This document shows positions 19,798 to 32,200 of a stretch of DNA of 64,000 bases, piece after piece. The stretch lies in assembly GCA_028752905.1 (NCBI GenBank), contig JAQNBH010000014.1, forward strand, positions 2,944,993 through 3,008,992, read 5' to 3'. This DNA comes from Cladorhizidae sp. MBARI D1340-BT2. Lineage: Eukaryota; Porifera; Demospongiae; Poecilosclerida; Cladorhizidae. A program made the translations under genes and the position numbers. Every line of letters starts with the position of its first letter. Within the stretch, counting starts at the first letter, position 1. Below the pieces are notes generated by a model. That model was not told the origin of the DNA. It worked only from the letters and a program-made list of their open reading frames with translations, and made no database searches.

Positions 19798-22316
19798 GTG
19801 AGGTTGAATTCTGTAGCATCGTGGAACAGACTCTTCCTCTTTGCTCCCAGGTGCCTGAGACAGCCACGGGGAGGCAAGCACACTGAGTCATTGTCCACCA
19901 TCGTGAAAGACCAGCTCCAGGAAGAAACTTCCACCGCTGTCACCCCACAGCTAGGCACAAGGCATAGTAGATGGGCTAAAAAGCACCCTGACCCTATGTT
20001 TGATTTGGCCCGCAGGGTTGCCACCAAGATTGAGGAGGGAGATTTCAGGGGTGCCATCAGGCTGGCTAGCTCGGATGATACGCTGGCAGATTTCAGTATA
20101 CTTTCACCGCTCTGCAAGCTAAACACCCGCCACCCCATCCTGATTCAAACATTCCGCCACCCCCTGATGCAAACTTTCCAGTAGAATTTGAGATATCTGA
20201 GAAGAACATTGTACAGGCTATTAGGTCTTTCCCAGGTGGTTCAGCTGGGGGTCCTGATAAGTTGCGTCCTCAGCATTTGAAAGACCTGCTTCAATCATTG
20301 GGAGAAAATTTGGAGAGTCCGCTTCTGTCTGCCCTAGTGGATTTCGTGCTACATGGGGACACTCCGGAGGTGGTGATACCTCTCTTTTTTGGCGCTTCCT
20401 TGGTGGCCCTGAAAAAGAAGAGGGATGGAGTGCGGCCCATCGTGATGGGATGCACCTTGAGACATCTGGTAGCTAAGGTGGCATGCAATCTGGTTGTCAC
20501 AGACATAGCCCAGCTTTTGGCCCCTTGCCAACTGGATTATGGTGTCCGTGGTGGTTCGGAAGCTGCGGTGCATGCTGCCCGCAGCTTTCTCAACAACATG
20601 AGCCTTGATCAGGCTATGGTGAAGTTGGATTTTACCAATGCTTTCGATTCCATCCGGAGGGATCGTATGCTCGAGGCTGTTCAGTCTCTATGTCCGACAA
20701 TCTACAATTTTGTCTATTCGATGTACGCTGCTCCTTCCATCCTCCAATGGGGTGACCGGTCTATTTTATCAGTTGAGGGAGTACAGCAGGGAGATCCTTT
20801 GGGTCCACTACTTTTCTGCCTAGCACTACATCAACACAGTCGGCAATTGAGGTCAGATTTCAATGTGCTCTATTTGGATGATGTCACTTTAGGTGGGAAC
20901 TGCCAAGACCTAATCCATGACTTGAAAGTGATGGCGGATGCTGTTGAGCTGGGCTTATTGCTGAACACGGCGAAGTGCGAGATTATAAGCCATGACATGA
21001 CTACATGTGGAACCCTTCTCGTTTCACTCCCTGGTGCACAATTGGTGCCCCCTTCTCATGGTCAGTTGTTGGGTTCTCCCCTAGGAGACAATGCATGTAT
21101 CTCAGCAGTTTTGGCTGACAAGGTGGAGGCTCTGAGAAGGTTGGGTGAACGACTGAAATTCCTGTCGGCTCACGATGCCTTACGCAATTGCTTTGCCCTC
21201 CCGAAGCTTTTGCATGTCCTTCGCACCGCCCCTTGCTTTCAATCAGCCACCCTGGAGACCTACGATGTCTGCCTGCGGGAAATCCTATGTAGTATTACCA
21301 ACATCTTTCTGGAGCCAGGTAGCTCAGCGTGGTCACAAGCCACTCTTCCAGTGAAGTTTGGGGGTCTGGGGATCCGCAGCGCTGTTGAAGTCGCTCCCTC
21401 TGCTTTTCTGGCCTCAACTTTTTCTTCATCTGAGCTGGTCAACGCCCCATCCTTCAGGTCACTCCCTGCTCCTTTCGTGGTCGAGGCACAGTCATGCTGG
21501 TCAGTGGGACATGATCACCAGCCTCCTGAGTGTGCTGCTGCTTGCAAGCAGAAGTGGTGGGACGGTTTGTGGGCTGCTTCTGCTGCTGAACGGCTACTAG
21601 AGGGTGCAGAAAATGATGAGGAGCGTGCCCGTCTTCTCTCAGTGTCCACCAAGGAGTCGGGTGCCTGGCTGAGGGCATTGCCTTTGACAGCTCTAGGCCT
21701 GCGGATGGACGACAACACTGTGAGGGTTGCTGTGGGTCTGCGCTTGGGAACAGCAGTCTGTGGGCCCCACTCCTGCCACCTTTGTGGGACTGCTGTTGAT
21801 GCCCTAGGTAGGCATGCCCTCAGCTGTAGGCGGAGTGTGGGAAGACATCAACGGCATGCGGCAGTGAACGACATCATCAAATGACGTTTGGCGGCTGCTC
21901 ATCTTCCCTCCAGGCTAGAGCCTTCGAGATCAGATGGCAGGAGACCGGATGGTGTGACACTGCTGGCCCCATGGAAGTCGGGCTGTTTGCTGACTTGGGA
22001 TGCTACCTGCCCGGATACGTTTGCTTTGTCATACAGAGCACATGCCACCCAAGAGCCAGGGAGGGTCGCTGAAGCAGCAGAGGAACGGAAAAGCGAGAAG
22101 TATCGGGAGCTTCCACCAGGCCACGTGTTCTCGCCCATAGCCATTGGGACCTTGGGGGCAATTGGCCCGAAGTCACTGGCCTTTTTGAAGGAGCTCGGAT
22201 ACTGCATTAGAACAGAGTTGGGCGAGCCCAAATCGACAGAGTACCTGCTCCAGAGACTATCCGTGGCGGTCGAGCGGGGGAACTGCACATCTGTACTGGG
22301 CAGCACGGGCATCTGA
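19798..22316 (+). pseudogene. R2-group-like non-LTR reverse transcriptase with CCHC and restriction-like endonuclease
   Basis: Parts in order: an N-terminal domain (about 19798-20095); a one-base frame change near 20095; the reverse transcriptase (20100 to about 21340) with GGSAGGPDKLRPQHL, RPIVMGCTLRHLVAK, KLDFTNAFDSIRRD, GVQQGDPLGPLLF and the active site YLDDVTLGG at 20871; a Cys/His knuckle (C-x3-C-x2-C..H-x4-C, about 21762-21825); then RPDGVTL and TWDATCPDTFA, which fit the PD-(D/E)XK nuclease of R2-type elements. An in-frame TGA at 21882 separates the knuckle from the nuclease. Both catalytic aspartates of the reverse transcriptase remain. With only two lesions over 2.5 kb this is a fairly young dead copy. 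The nuclease assignment is inference from motif order. Confidence 0.8.
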
Positions 22317-22612
22317 CACTTTCCCATATATTTAATGTTTTTGTCTTGTTTCAAAAGTTAAAAAAAAAAATAATAATAATAATAAAATTAAATTTCATAT
22401 TAATTTTTCCTGGTTGGCAAAATCAAACAAAAAAAAACCCACTTTTTAAAAACTCCCTGATCTACCCTCAACCTACTCACAGCATTTGGTTCAAATCGGC
22501 AATGGCATTTGGCCAGGTATATATAAGCCAGACACACAGATGACATTATATAATTTTGCGTCATATTATCCATGGTCATTATGAATGTAGTTCACACCCA
22601 CATTAATTAGGT
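22317..22612. other. A-rich tail region after the reverse transcriptase
   Basis: An A-rich segment with (AAT)n begins near 22362, shortly after the retroelement stop, as expected for a non-LTR 3' end. No target duplication could be identified. Confidence 0.4.
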
Positions 22613-22700
22613 TCTTACAATGGCCTTCTCGATCGACTTGAATTTTATTCTCTCAATATTTGGACTAGATGCTCTAGCCTTCATGAAGGGCTACTGAGAG
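22613..22700. mobile_element. Left arm of the fold-back MITE family
   Basis: The segment contains ggccttctcgatcgacttg, ttattctctcaatatttgg and actagatgctctagccttca, collinear with the left halves at 5226 and 40934. The right half is not present. Confidence 0.65.
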
Positions 22701-23139
22701 TTTGTTGAGAATATAGCTTCTTGTTCATAACTTGATGTTCAAATAGGTGGGTGTATATCTAAGTGGGTGCTCCATAATCACTTTATTTACGCTCGCCTCT
22801 ATATATATTTCCTGTTCTTTCATGGCCTACAACAAGCACTCCTCACACAAGCTCAGACTTTTTTGTTTTGTTGACACGTTCCCAACTTAAATAAGGATTC
22901 CAGGCACACAGTGTCTGGACTGTGTAAGGATATTTAAAAAAAAGCCTTCGACACAGTTATACAGGTTGTTAAATGAAGCTTCCAAAATGAGTTTTAGCAG
23001 AGATCATTTTGGGGGGGCGGGGGCGCTGCCATTTTTAAATGCAGCCCAACCCAACCCCCATATTACATCATAGACACACAGCTGGAGCAGCGTAGGAGAC
23101 AAATGAGTGCAACAAATATTGACAGGATATAATGAGGAG

Positions 23140-23265
23140 TTAAAATATGGTAGAGCCTCCATCAGATCCAAACAGTACATTTTTCTTTGCCCGAGTCATG
23201 ACTACATTCTGTCCTTGAGCAGATGCAACTTGAGCAGCGTTTGGTGCATAGCCAGGAGGTGGTGG
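23140..23265 (-). CDS. DAZAP2: DAZAP2-like terminal exon
   Basis: The acceptor ends ctcttag. The exon encodes the conserved C-terminus and stops with TAA at 23142-23140. Confidence 0.85.
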   Translation of the reverse strand, partial: PPPPGYAPNAAQVASAQGQNVVMTRAKKNVLFGSDGGSTIF

Positions 23266-26200
23266 CTAAGAGGGGGGAAGAGGAAGGGGAAAAGAAACAT
23301 AAGTTACAGCTCAACTACCCTAGCACAAGGAAGGTTAGACATATCCAGTGCACCCATTATTCCTGCTGTTGAACAGGCCAACCCAATTGTATGCTCTACA
23401 GATATATACAAAATATAGCCCATTCCATGTTTGAAATTTACATGTATTACATGTAGGCTTTCCACGTAAATACCAAGTTTTACTATAACAATTTGAATAC
23501 TGGATCTTAGAAGATGTATCTACATAGGACCACCTTCCATCATCTGGGTGCCCATGGCTCAGCAGTAATTGACTGCCATGACAAAACACACACACTATAG
23601 GATGTGTTGTTGTTTTCTTGCATGCTCAGCATTGTACACACAAACAATACAATGCTAAAAGTAGGAGTTGAATACGAATGCACTAGCTGCAGAGATCAGA
23701 CAGACGTGAGTGATTGCGATGACATTGAAACGATATTTAATGAAGTGGTGAAGTAGCTGATCCAATATTTCTTGGCCTGGATAAACCTATACACACAGGA
23801 CTGTTTGATTTTTTGTTTATGCAGAGTAAATGGCAAATGGTACAGTAAAGCAAAGATTTATCTGTCAATTAGATCGAGTTTTTGGGTTTTTTATGGTATA
23901 ATAATAAAATATTAATAGCAACAACAAGAATATAAAACTTGGAGCCGATTGAAAAATAAATCTTTGGTTTACACTTTATGAAGTCAGCATTCCAATGAGC
24001 GCTGAGTTGTAATAGATCTTAACTCAATTGTCAAGACACTCCATTTTGAGCTTAGTTATGTATATTTGCATGCAAACAGTGAACATTTGTCCTTCTTCAG
24101 GAAGTGAAGTCAAACAAGCATTGAGCCCTCTAGGATCCAATTTGGCTTAGCATTTTGCCCATGAAAAAATTAATGGACGTGACACGATACAGTTTCAAAT
24201 AAACGGCTTGTCAGGTGAATGAAAGTTGCTATAGGCAAGGCCAATATAGCACATAAAGCCATGGATTTGGCAGACAGGGTGGAGAGGAACTATCATAATT
24301 GCTACTCCTTATCCAGCTGTTGTAAAGAGTTGAAACTTGCAGCGTGGATAAGTGCTGTCCAGTAAGAATGTCAGAGAACACACAAATGCATTGCAAAAAT
24401 GTGATAGAAGTGCAAATTCAAATTTCTTCTTGCCACAACTGGGGGGTTTCTATGGAACTTCGAGCAATACCTAGCTGTGCGCCACTGGTTTTAGCTCTCC
24501 ATGGCAACCAGATAAGGATGAGCTATATATCTTTGCTGGAGCAACAAAGTAAGTCCATTTATTTACTGATACTGACCACTAGCCAAGCACCCCTTCATTA
24601 TGGTGTGACAGTTCCAAAACTGTATCCCATAGAGTACATGGTGGGCACACGCAATTAATTTCAAGGAACTGCCATGTTGAGCGGCTTGTCTGGTTGAAGG
24701 ATTTCTTTCATTATTCAACTCTGCAGATATAGCAAGAAACGTTATAAATAGCCTGATGTCAACTGGGCAATATTAACTATCGGAGCTCTAGCTGCATGTG
24801 TGCTGATTACTACCAGCTCCTCTTCCCTCCCAGGCCAGCTTCAGTGTTGATATGATCAGCTTAATCCTTCTTGAACACAACACGGACCTTGACAACCTTA
24901 ATGGCATGAGTTACAGCTTGAATACATCACACATACATCCGTAAGTAGTCTCTATGGCTACAGTCCTTGTCCACTAGGGTCTACGCTATTGCAAATCCTC
25001 AGCTACTGTGTTGCATCGCTGCATGTTCAAGTGGCTACAACCATCGGCGGAGGTAGCTACCTTGTCTCAGTGGAGAACTATACACATACCAAAGTTAGTT
25101 ACAGAAATGAAGTTTCCCAGGTTGACTGTCTGCAAGAATTATATCTACCCTATGTAGCACTTGGGAAGATTATAATGAGGATATGTGACAGGTTATGGGT
25201 GGATTATAATTTGCTTCTATCAACTACACTGAGATGGTGCTAGCTAATGGAAATAAACACCGCTCTCCTGACCGGGTAACACATCGTTCAATGGATAAAA
25301 CCAAAAAAAGAACTTTTAAAGCGAAAATCAGTGAAAATTAAGTAGCAAAAGATAAAAGTGAAGTAAAGAGGCATAGATTAGCTCTAGTTAGTATACATAG
25401 TTAGCTAAACTGGCTAACATAGTTAGCTAAACTGGCTAATATAGTGGGCTATAGCTAGCTAATACAGTTAGTCAGTTAGTTAGCTATAGCTGGCTACTAT
25501 AGCTAGCTAAATGATAACTATAATTGAAAATGACAACAACAAAAGGACTCGAGTGTAGCTTAAGACTGGTGCTAGTATAAGGACTATGTTGAATGACAAG
25601 CTCAAGTGTGGCTTTGACATGGACTATATATACATGATATAAACTATGAAGCTTAGTAAGTACAGAGAGTGCAAATCACATCATTATGTTTCTTTGTTTG
25701 GACAGGATTTGCTGCTGTGACTAGCTTGCCTGCAGGTTAGACTAAACACTCCCTCATAAGCTTGGCTAGAGTGGAGGAGTTGTGGTTGTGATGGCGTCTG
25801 GCTCACTGGTGGTTGTGATGGGTGGCTCACTGGTGGTTGTGATGGCATCCACAAGTACGGGGGGGGGGGGGGGGGGGGGGTGCTTGTGGCTCACTGGTTT
25901 TGACCATGTTGGCACTGGGCATGTAATATTCTGATGCTTCTTGAGGTCGGATTTGATCATGCAATTATTACAATTTTTACTTCCTCCAGTTTCAGTATCT
26001 GACTGCTCCTAGTCTGCCAGTCTCTACCACATAATACTTTCATACATGCATCCATCACTTCATTCTTTCCTTGCTGCATTGATAACTGATTTGTATTTTT
26101 ACATATTGTACGTCCAGTACCAGTACATGTACCTGCTTCATCATTCTACAGTCACCTTCACTTTGACTACCACTGTTTAATGGTACCCAGGACAGGCTGG

Positions 26201-29200
26201 TAAAGGAGAGATTAAGAAGGAAAATCAGTACCTGGAGATGCCATTAATCACACGTTTGTTAGTATTCTAGCAACATGGGATTTCCCCCTACTCTAGCCTA
26301 CTTTTATAAGGGAGTTTCCGATAACCCCCTCGCCGGGTTACATCGCAACAATCATGTAGATCCATCTACACATAGTTAGCTCCTTGACCTGCCATCTTCT
26401 AACGACAGGCTCGCCTATAAAGAGGCAACCTGGAGGCTCCACTTGACACGGACATTAAGGAAGTATAGTAGATACCCGTCATAAAATTTTTTAAAAGGTC
26501 TATTTTTGTTATTGCAGATAACTAGTTTTCTCTACAATTCGCCCCTTTTCTCAGATCCCATTCACAACTTAGTCTCCTGAGCTTCTCATCTCTGGCCTCC
26601 CATTATCCAGTGGCACCGCACACCATCCCCTCGCCTCCCATTATCCTCCCATTATCCAGTGGCATCACACACCATCCCCTCGCCTCCCATTATCCATTGG
26701 TATAGTAGGAGCTCTGGTTGCATTGCATTAATATTCCATGGGCGTTTCTGAGCAACATCATTCCTACGTTGTTCCAACACCATTAAATAACGACCCCATT
26801 CCAACAGCGAAGAATTTTTTTTTGCGTCGTTCACAATTCAATTTCTTCACCCTTGTTTGCACGGTCATTCGTCAGCCTCATGCTTCAAGTTCAATCGGCT
26901 TCCTACTCCAGATTCTTCCAGTTTGTTTGTCATTCGGCAGCCTCTCACTTCTTGTACGTCGTTTTTCAGCAAAAGGCCCTCAATATTAATGCCAGCCTCA
27001 AAGAAATAGAGGAGCAGATGAAGCTTACCGATGAAACAACTGTCACCTGGCTCCAGCGTCTGGTCTACATACCAAGCAAGGGCTACATTTCACTGCGCAC
27101 CATTCTGCGGTACAGGACCACTCTAGGATAGACCTTCCGACATCTCTACTATCAGCTCGTCAGAGTCGTGGAACAAGGTAAGCTGTCTGTCATTTCTAAA
27201 GCTTGCTAAGTTTAGTTTAGCTAATTTAAACTCACAAGCTGGTACATTTTATAAGCTGGTTTGGCTTAGCTTAAAACGAAGCTTGAATGATTAGCTTATT
27301 TTAAATTTGAAGAGTATGCTTAAGAGCATAGCTTTGCCTAGGCTGTTGTTTGGAGTTTAGCTTGGGGGCTTGAAGGACCAGCTTAACATAGACTAAGACT
27401 TTCTAAAACATAGATAGTCCTTTGACTGCTTAGTTTGCTCCTTAGCAAGCTTAGCTTGAGTCAGTGAAACATTTGATTTCCAAATCTTAAAGGCAAGGTA
27501 ATATTACAATAATATCTCTTCCCCTTTCTATCTTTCCAGATAAAAGATTGGAGTGAATTTGGCATTTTCTTGGGGAGATAACTGGTGTAGAGGACGTTAT
27601 ATGGACTGATGAATGCCGTCCAACTTGAGATTCATAGACTGCACTCAATTCTTCCAAGGATTGTTGCACACACATATATACAACACCTCTTCTCATTAAC
27701 ACCCTCCTCAGGACACTTATCAATGCCTTCCTAGCCACCACAGGTGTCAGTGTTACTTAGTGTTTTAACATTAGTACCATTAGTACCACTACACTCCCAA
27801 AGTTGGGCACTTGGACAGCTTCTGAGAACATGTAATTAATGGTGCACTTGATTGATGAAAACACCACTATGCCTCTATCATTGCAGAGCACTCAGAACAG
27901 GCTCTATTTAGATACCTAAATTATTGGAAATGGATGAAGCATTAAAGAGTTGTGGTATTTTTTAGCACAAAAAGGTTTGGTCCTCCTTAAATACATCATG
28001 CAGTTGTCTACATGAGTAGTCTGAACTACAAGGAGCAGCAACTGGCTATTGAATGTTGTTGTACTTATTCACAGGTAGTTGATTCACATTGCTAAAAAAT
28101 ATTTCACTGGTAGTCAGGTTAGTTACCATAATAATTGAGCAATGAGCATGCATAACTATCACGTGTGAACTATTAACACCGTATCATGTAAGGCTGTGTT
28201 ATGGTTAGCTGTCACAACTAAGACTACCCAATTGGAATGACACTTTTGGGTGTGAAGCATGCTCTCTCATTTTAAAGCTTCACAACTAAGTGTCTGTGTG
28301 TCTCAGTGTGTGTATACCATTTCTCTGACATTTGTACATTTTTTTCGTGTAGCATAGATGAACTTGCCTTGTGTAGATATAGTAAAAGATGACAGGTGGT
28401 TACAAAACTATAAAAATAATTGTACAAGTCATTGCTTATTTTGCAAGCATAAACACTTGTATGTTTGTTGGACCAACTCAATTCAATAGAAGAGGTACTA
28501 AATAGTTGGAACCAGCGAACGTAGGGGAGATGTAGACTAAGTCGATGGGGGCATCATGATCAAGGACAAACTTATCCTACAACTCCACCATAGAAGTCTG
28601 AGGTCCTGTTGCATCACAACGCAACATAATAAAGACATCCATGCAATAGAGAAATGCATTGCAGAAATTTTACACTTATGACAGAACTTTTCCAAACCCG
28701 TCACAAACACATGACCTATCCTCCACCATGCTTAGGGGCACCACCAACACCGAGTTCTCCGTTGGCCAAAATATCAATGCGTAAATACACCAGCTCTTGG
28801 TCTATACATGGTTGATGTGAGGCCTAATATTTACATGGCTTGTTAGCTTAGCTAGAGGTTTCTAGAGGCTAAGTTTTCTAAGGCAAATCTTGCTAAGCTT
28901 CTCTGTGAAATCTCTCTAAGGCAAGGCTGGTCCTTAAAAATGGGGCAAGCCTCAGTCTACAACAGGCTTTGCCTAACACTATGCTTAGCCTCTACAAAAC
29001 TATATAGCAAGCTTTGTCCAATGCATCTTAGCTACACAGAGTAGCAATGAACTAGAAGGCAAAGCTATTAATACTTAATACTAAGCAGAGAGCTAGACCT
29101 GAAGGAAGGACAGACACTAGTGGGCACAGCTAGGAAGAGAAATAACTAACACTTACTTCTGTCAGTAATAAACTTCTTCATGGGCAAAATAACATCTGGG

Positions 29201-32200
29201 AAGAAGAAAACAAATATGGAGGGGGAAAAAAACACTCGCTAGATTTAGCTTCCAGTTGTAAGCAACTGGAGCGCCCGCCCCAGGGCTATTAAAAAAGCGC
29301 AAGATTTAAAAATTTGGAAATGTAAACTTAACAGTATTTGTTTTCCGTCAGGCATCGGGTTTTCTATGCGCTGATTCCGTGTTTCTACTTTCTCGGGAAC
29401 CGGAACTTTGTGGGGGGCACCTACTGTACCACACAACTCCCATATCCTCTAGGAACCCCCCCCCCCCCACACACACACACACAACATACACGCAGATACA
29501 ATAGGTACACCACACAGTTAAAGCGCACTACATACACACACACATGCACAGAGACAATATGCACACTACCACATACCACACTCACACTAGTAATACACAC
29601 ACCAAACACTAGCCCTAGCCACACATACATAAACACAGCAGGTAAACTATCACCATTTCCATGGCTGACAGAAATGCAACTTACAGGAACAGAAGCTTTA
29701 GTTTTGTCGTCAAAGCGAGCCCCTTGGTCGTACACTCCCACCGGAGGCTGTTCTATGCCAGGTTGATAGACTGTGGGGGGTGCAGGGGCAGGACTGGACG
29801 TGTAAGGTGGGGGTGGCTGGGATGGTCCACCTGCATGCAGCACAAAGTGGTCAAGTTGGATGCAGGACCGCATCAAACCAACCAGATAAACTTGCAAGTG
29901 CCTCATTAATATGAGTCAGTGGGAGTGATAATTTTGATAGCTACTGAACTTGGCTATTTAAGGAATTATCGACAAGACTAGTACTATGTACTATGTATTA
30001 GTTGTGGAGTACTACAGGAAATTAATGCAAGGACCAACACAGCTTTGTTTCAGATCGCTGCCCACTGATGAATAGATTATTTGCTTACATACACTACTTA
30101 CAGTGTACATACACTACTAGTAATATATGCACAGCATTGAGTGGCGAGCGAGGGAAAGAAAAAATCCAGAGCACGTGGATGAACCGAGTAGCTACCATAT
30201 TTCCTCGACAGTTCGCGTCCTCAAATAGTTCGCTCCGTAACTGTTAATTAGCTCGCGCCTTCGAATTGTTTGTGCACATATACCCCTGCCCTTATTTAAT
30301 ACACAAGCAACAATAGCAAATATTGTGTGTGTGGTCTTTGTCTCATAGGCAGTTCCAGTTCAACCACGGCAGAGGAACTTTCCATCACAGCAGCACCTGC
30401 AAGGAACAGATCCTATGATGAGAGGCCATTACCAGAGACCGTTGCCCTCAACAATATGATGACGGTGGAGATGATCCCTTCTCCAGCATCAGCGAGGGAG
30501 AGTTTAATTAAGGATGACCTACAAGAGGATGAAGCTGCTATAGAGGATGACTAACTGCTTAATAAACTTACTAATAATAGCTCGGGTGTCTTTGTTTTTC
30601 ACATAATTTTGCTCCAACAACTGCTAATAAGCTGCACTGCTCGATAGTCTTACAAGTCAACTGCGACTGAGGGTGCACCCTAAAAGCTAAGGCCCATACT
30701 CGGGGCCTGCTCCAAATAGAACAAATTGATTCTCAAGGATGCTTGTACCTTTTCACTAAGCTGGTGCCTTCAATCAGTTCGCGCCCTCATATAATCTGCG
30801 CAGGTTCTAGGTGGTCTAAATGTGCATGGTCTATTCGAGAAAATACGGTATGTCCAATATCTCTCCTGTCAGTTATTAACCATGCAGCCTGTTCTGACCT
30901 GCATGTGCAGCAGTTTATGTGAGGTGCTATGGGGGAGGTCGTTTTGGAAGGCTGGCGGGGAGTTACTTATTAGGAGGGTCTTGATTGGTTGTTTGTATTC
31001 TGGCTGGCTTGTTCGGCTATCTGGTAAGGGGTTCATCAGCAATTAACCGTGCAACCCATTCTCACTTGCCTATGCAGCACGTAGTTAGGCTAGTCTAGCT
31101 TCGAATCTGCTGCACCGGCGGCCATGAGGTTCTCTTGATCTTTCTCTTCACTAGGATGACCATCCTCAGCCGCATTATTTAAGGTGGGCAACCAAATAGA
31201 TTGTTTTTAAGGGTGAACGTGTACTAACACAGACACACTGTATGTGGCACTACCAAGTCTTCCATCCAATTACCCACTGAGGATGGCTTCACTCACCAAT
31301 CAATGGACTTTATAATGAACACACATCTGAAGTGCATAATTATTACAAAAAGTGGCAGATCAGAAATTAGCATTCTCTGTGATGAGACGACACTTAATGG
31401 TTCTCTACATCCAGTCAAGCTACCATGTTAATTAGATGGTTCTCCACATCCACTCATGCTACCATGTTAATTAGATGGTTCTCCACATCCATTGCTACAG
31501 TATTAATAATTAGATGGTTCTCCACATCCACTCATGCTACCATGTTAATTAGATGGTTCTCCACATCCACTCATGCTTATCGTATTAATTAGATGGTTCT
31601 CAACATCCACTCATGCTTATCACATAAATTTGATGGTTCTCTACATCCATTCATGCTGCTACGTATTAATTAGGGGAGTTCTGTTTCTTGAGAGATTATC
31701 ACAAATGTGACTAACATGAAAAGGGAACATTTGTGGAGGCAGTGGAAGCCACACCCAGCTCTGCTACTCTTCATCCTGCCTAGTATAGGATTGTGAACTA
31801 ATGAGGTGCACACACTAAAATATCTTGTTGCTGGTGGTGACCATGAAAACGGCAAATATTACAACCCTTGAAAATCTTCCTCACACAGCATGTGTTTCAC
31901 TGACCTTGCTCAACAGGGTAAGATGAAGATGCCCCTAGAAATGACACACACACACACTTCCTGACACCTTGTATTAGCTCACACCTACTTCAGCACATGA
32001 GATTACATAACAGCACGTGCTTGTTTTGAGAGCAAGTTATGTCATTATTAATTGTTTCATTTACAGTAGGTACATGTGTGCGTGTTTCATCATACTCGCG
32101 CAACAATGTTGGCAGATTAGATTCTTTTCAATCCCATCAGCATGATACTCCTCCAGCCAAGCCTCAACCCTAGCCACAGGCATGGCCTTAACCCTAGCCA

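Noticed and set aside
26853..27131. Plus-strand frame with a plausible helical C-terminus
   Set aside because: No domain, no splice partners, and it lies within an intron of the DAZAP2-like gene on the other strand.
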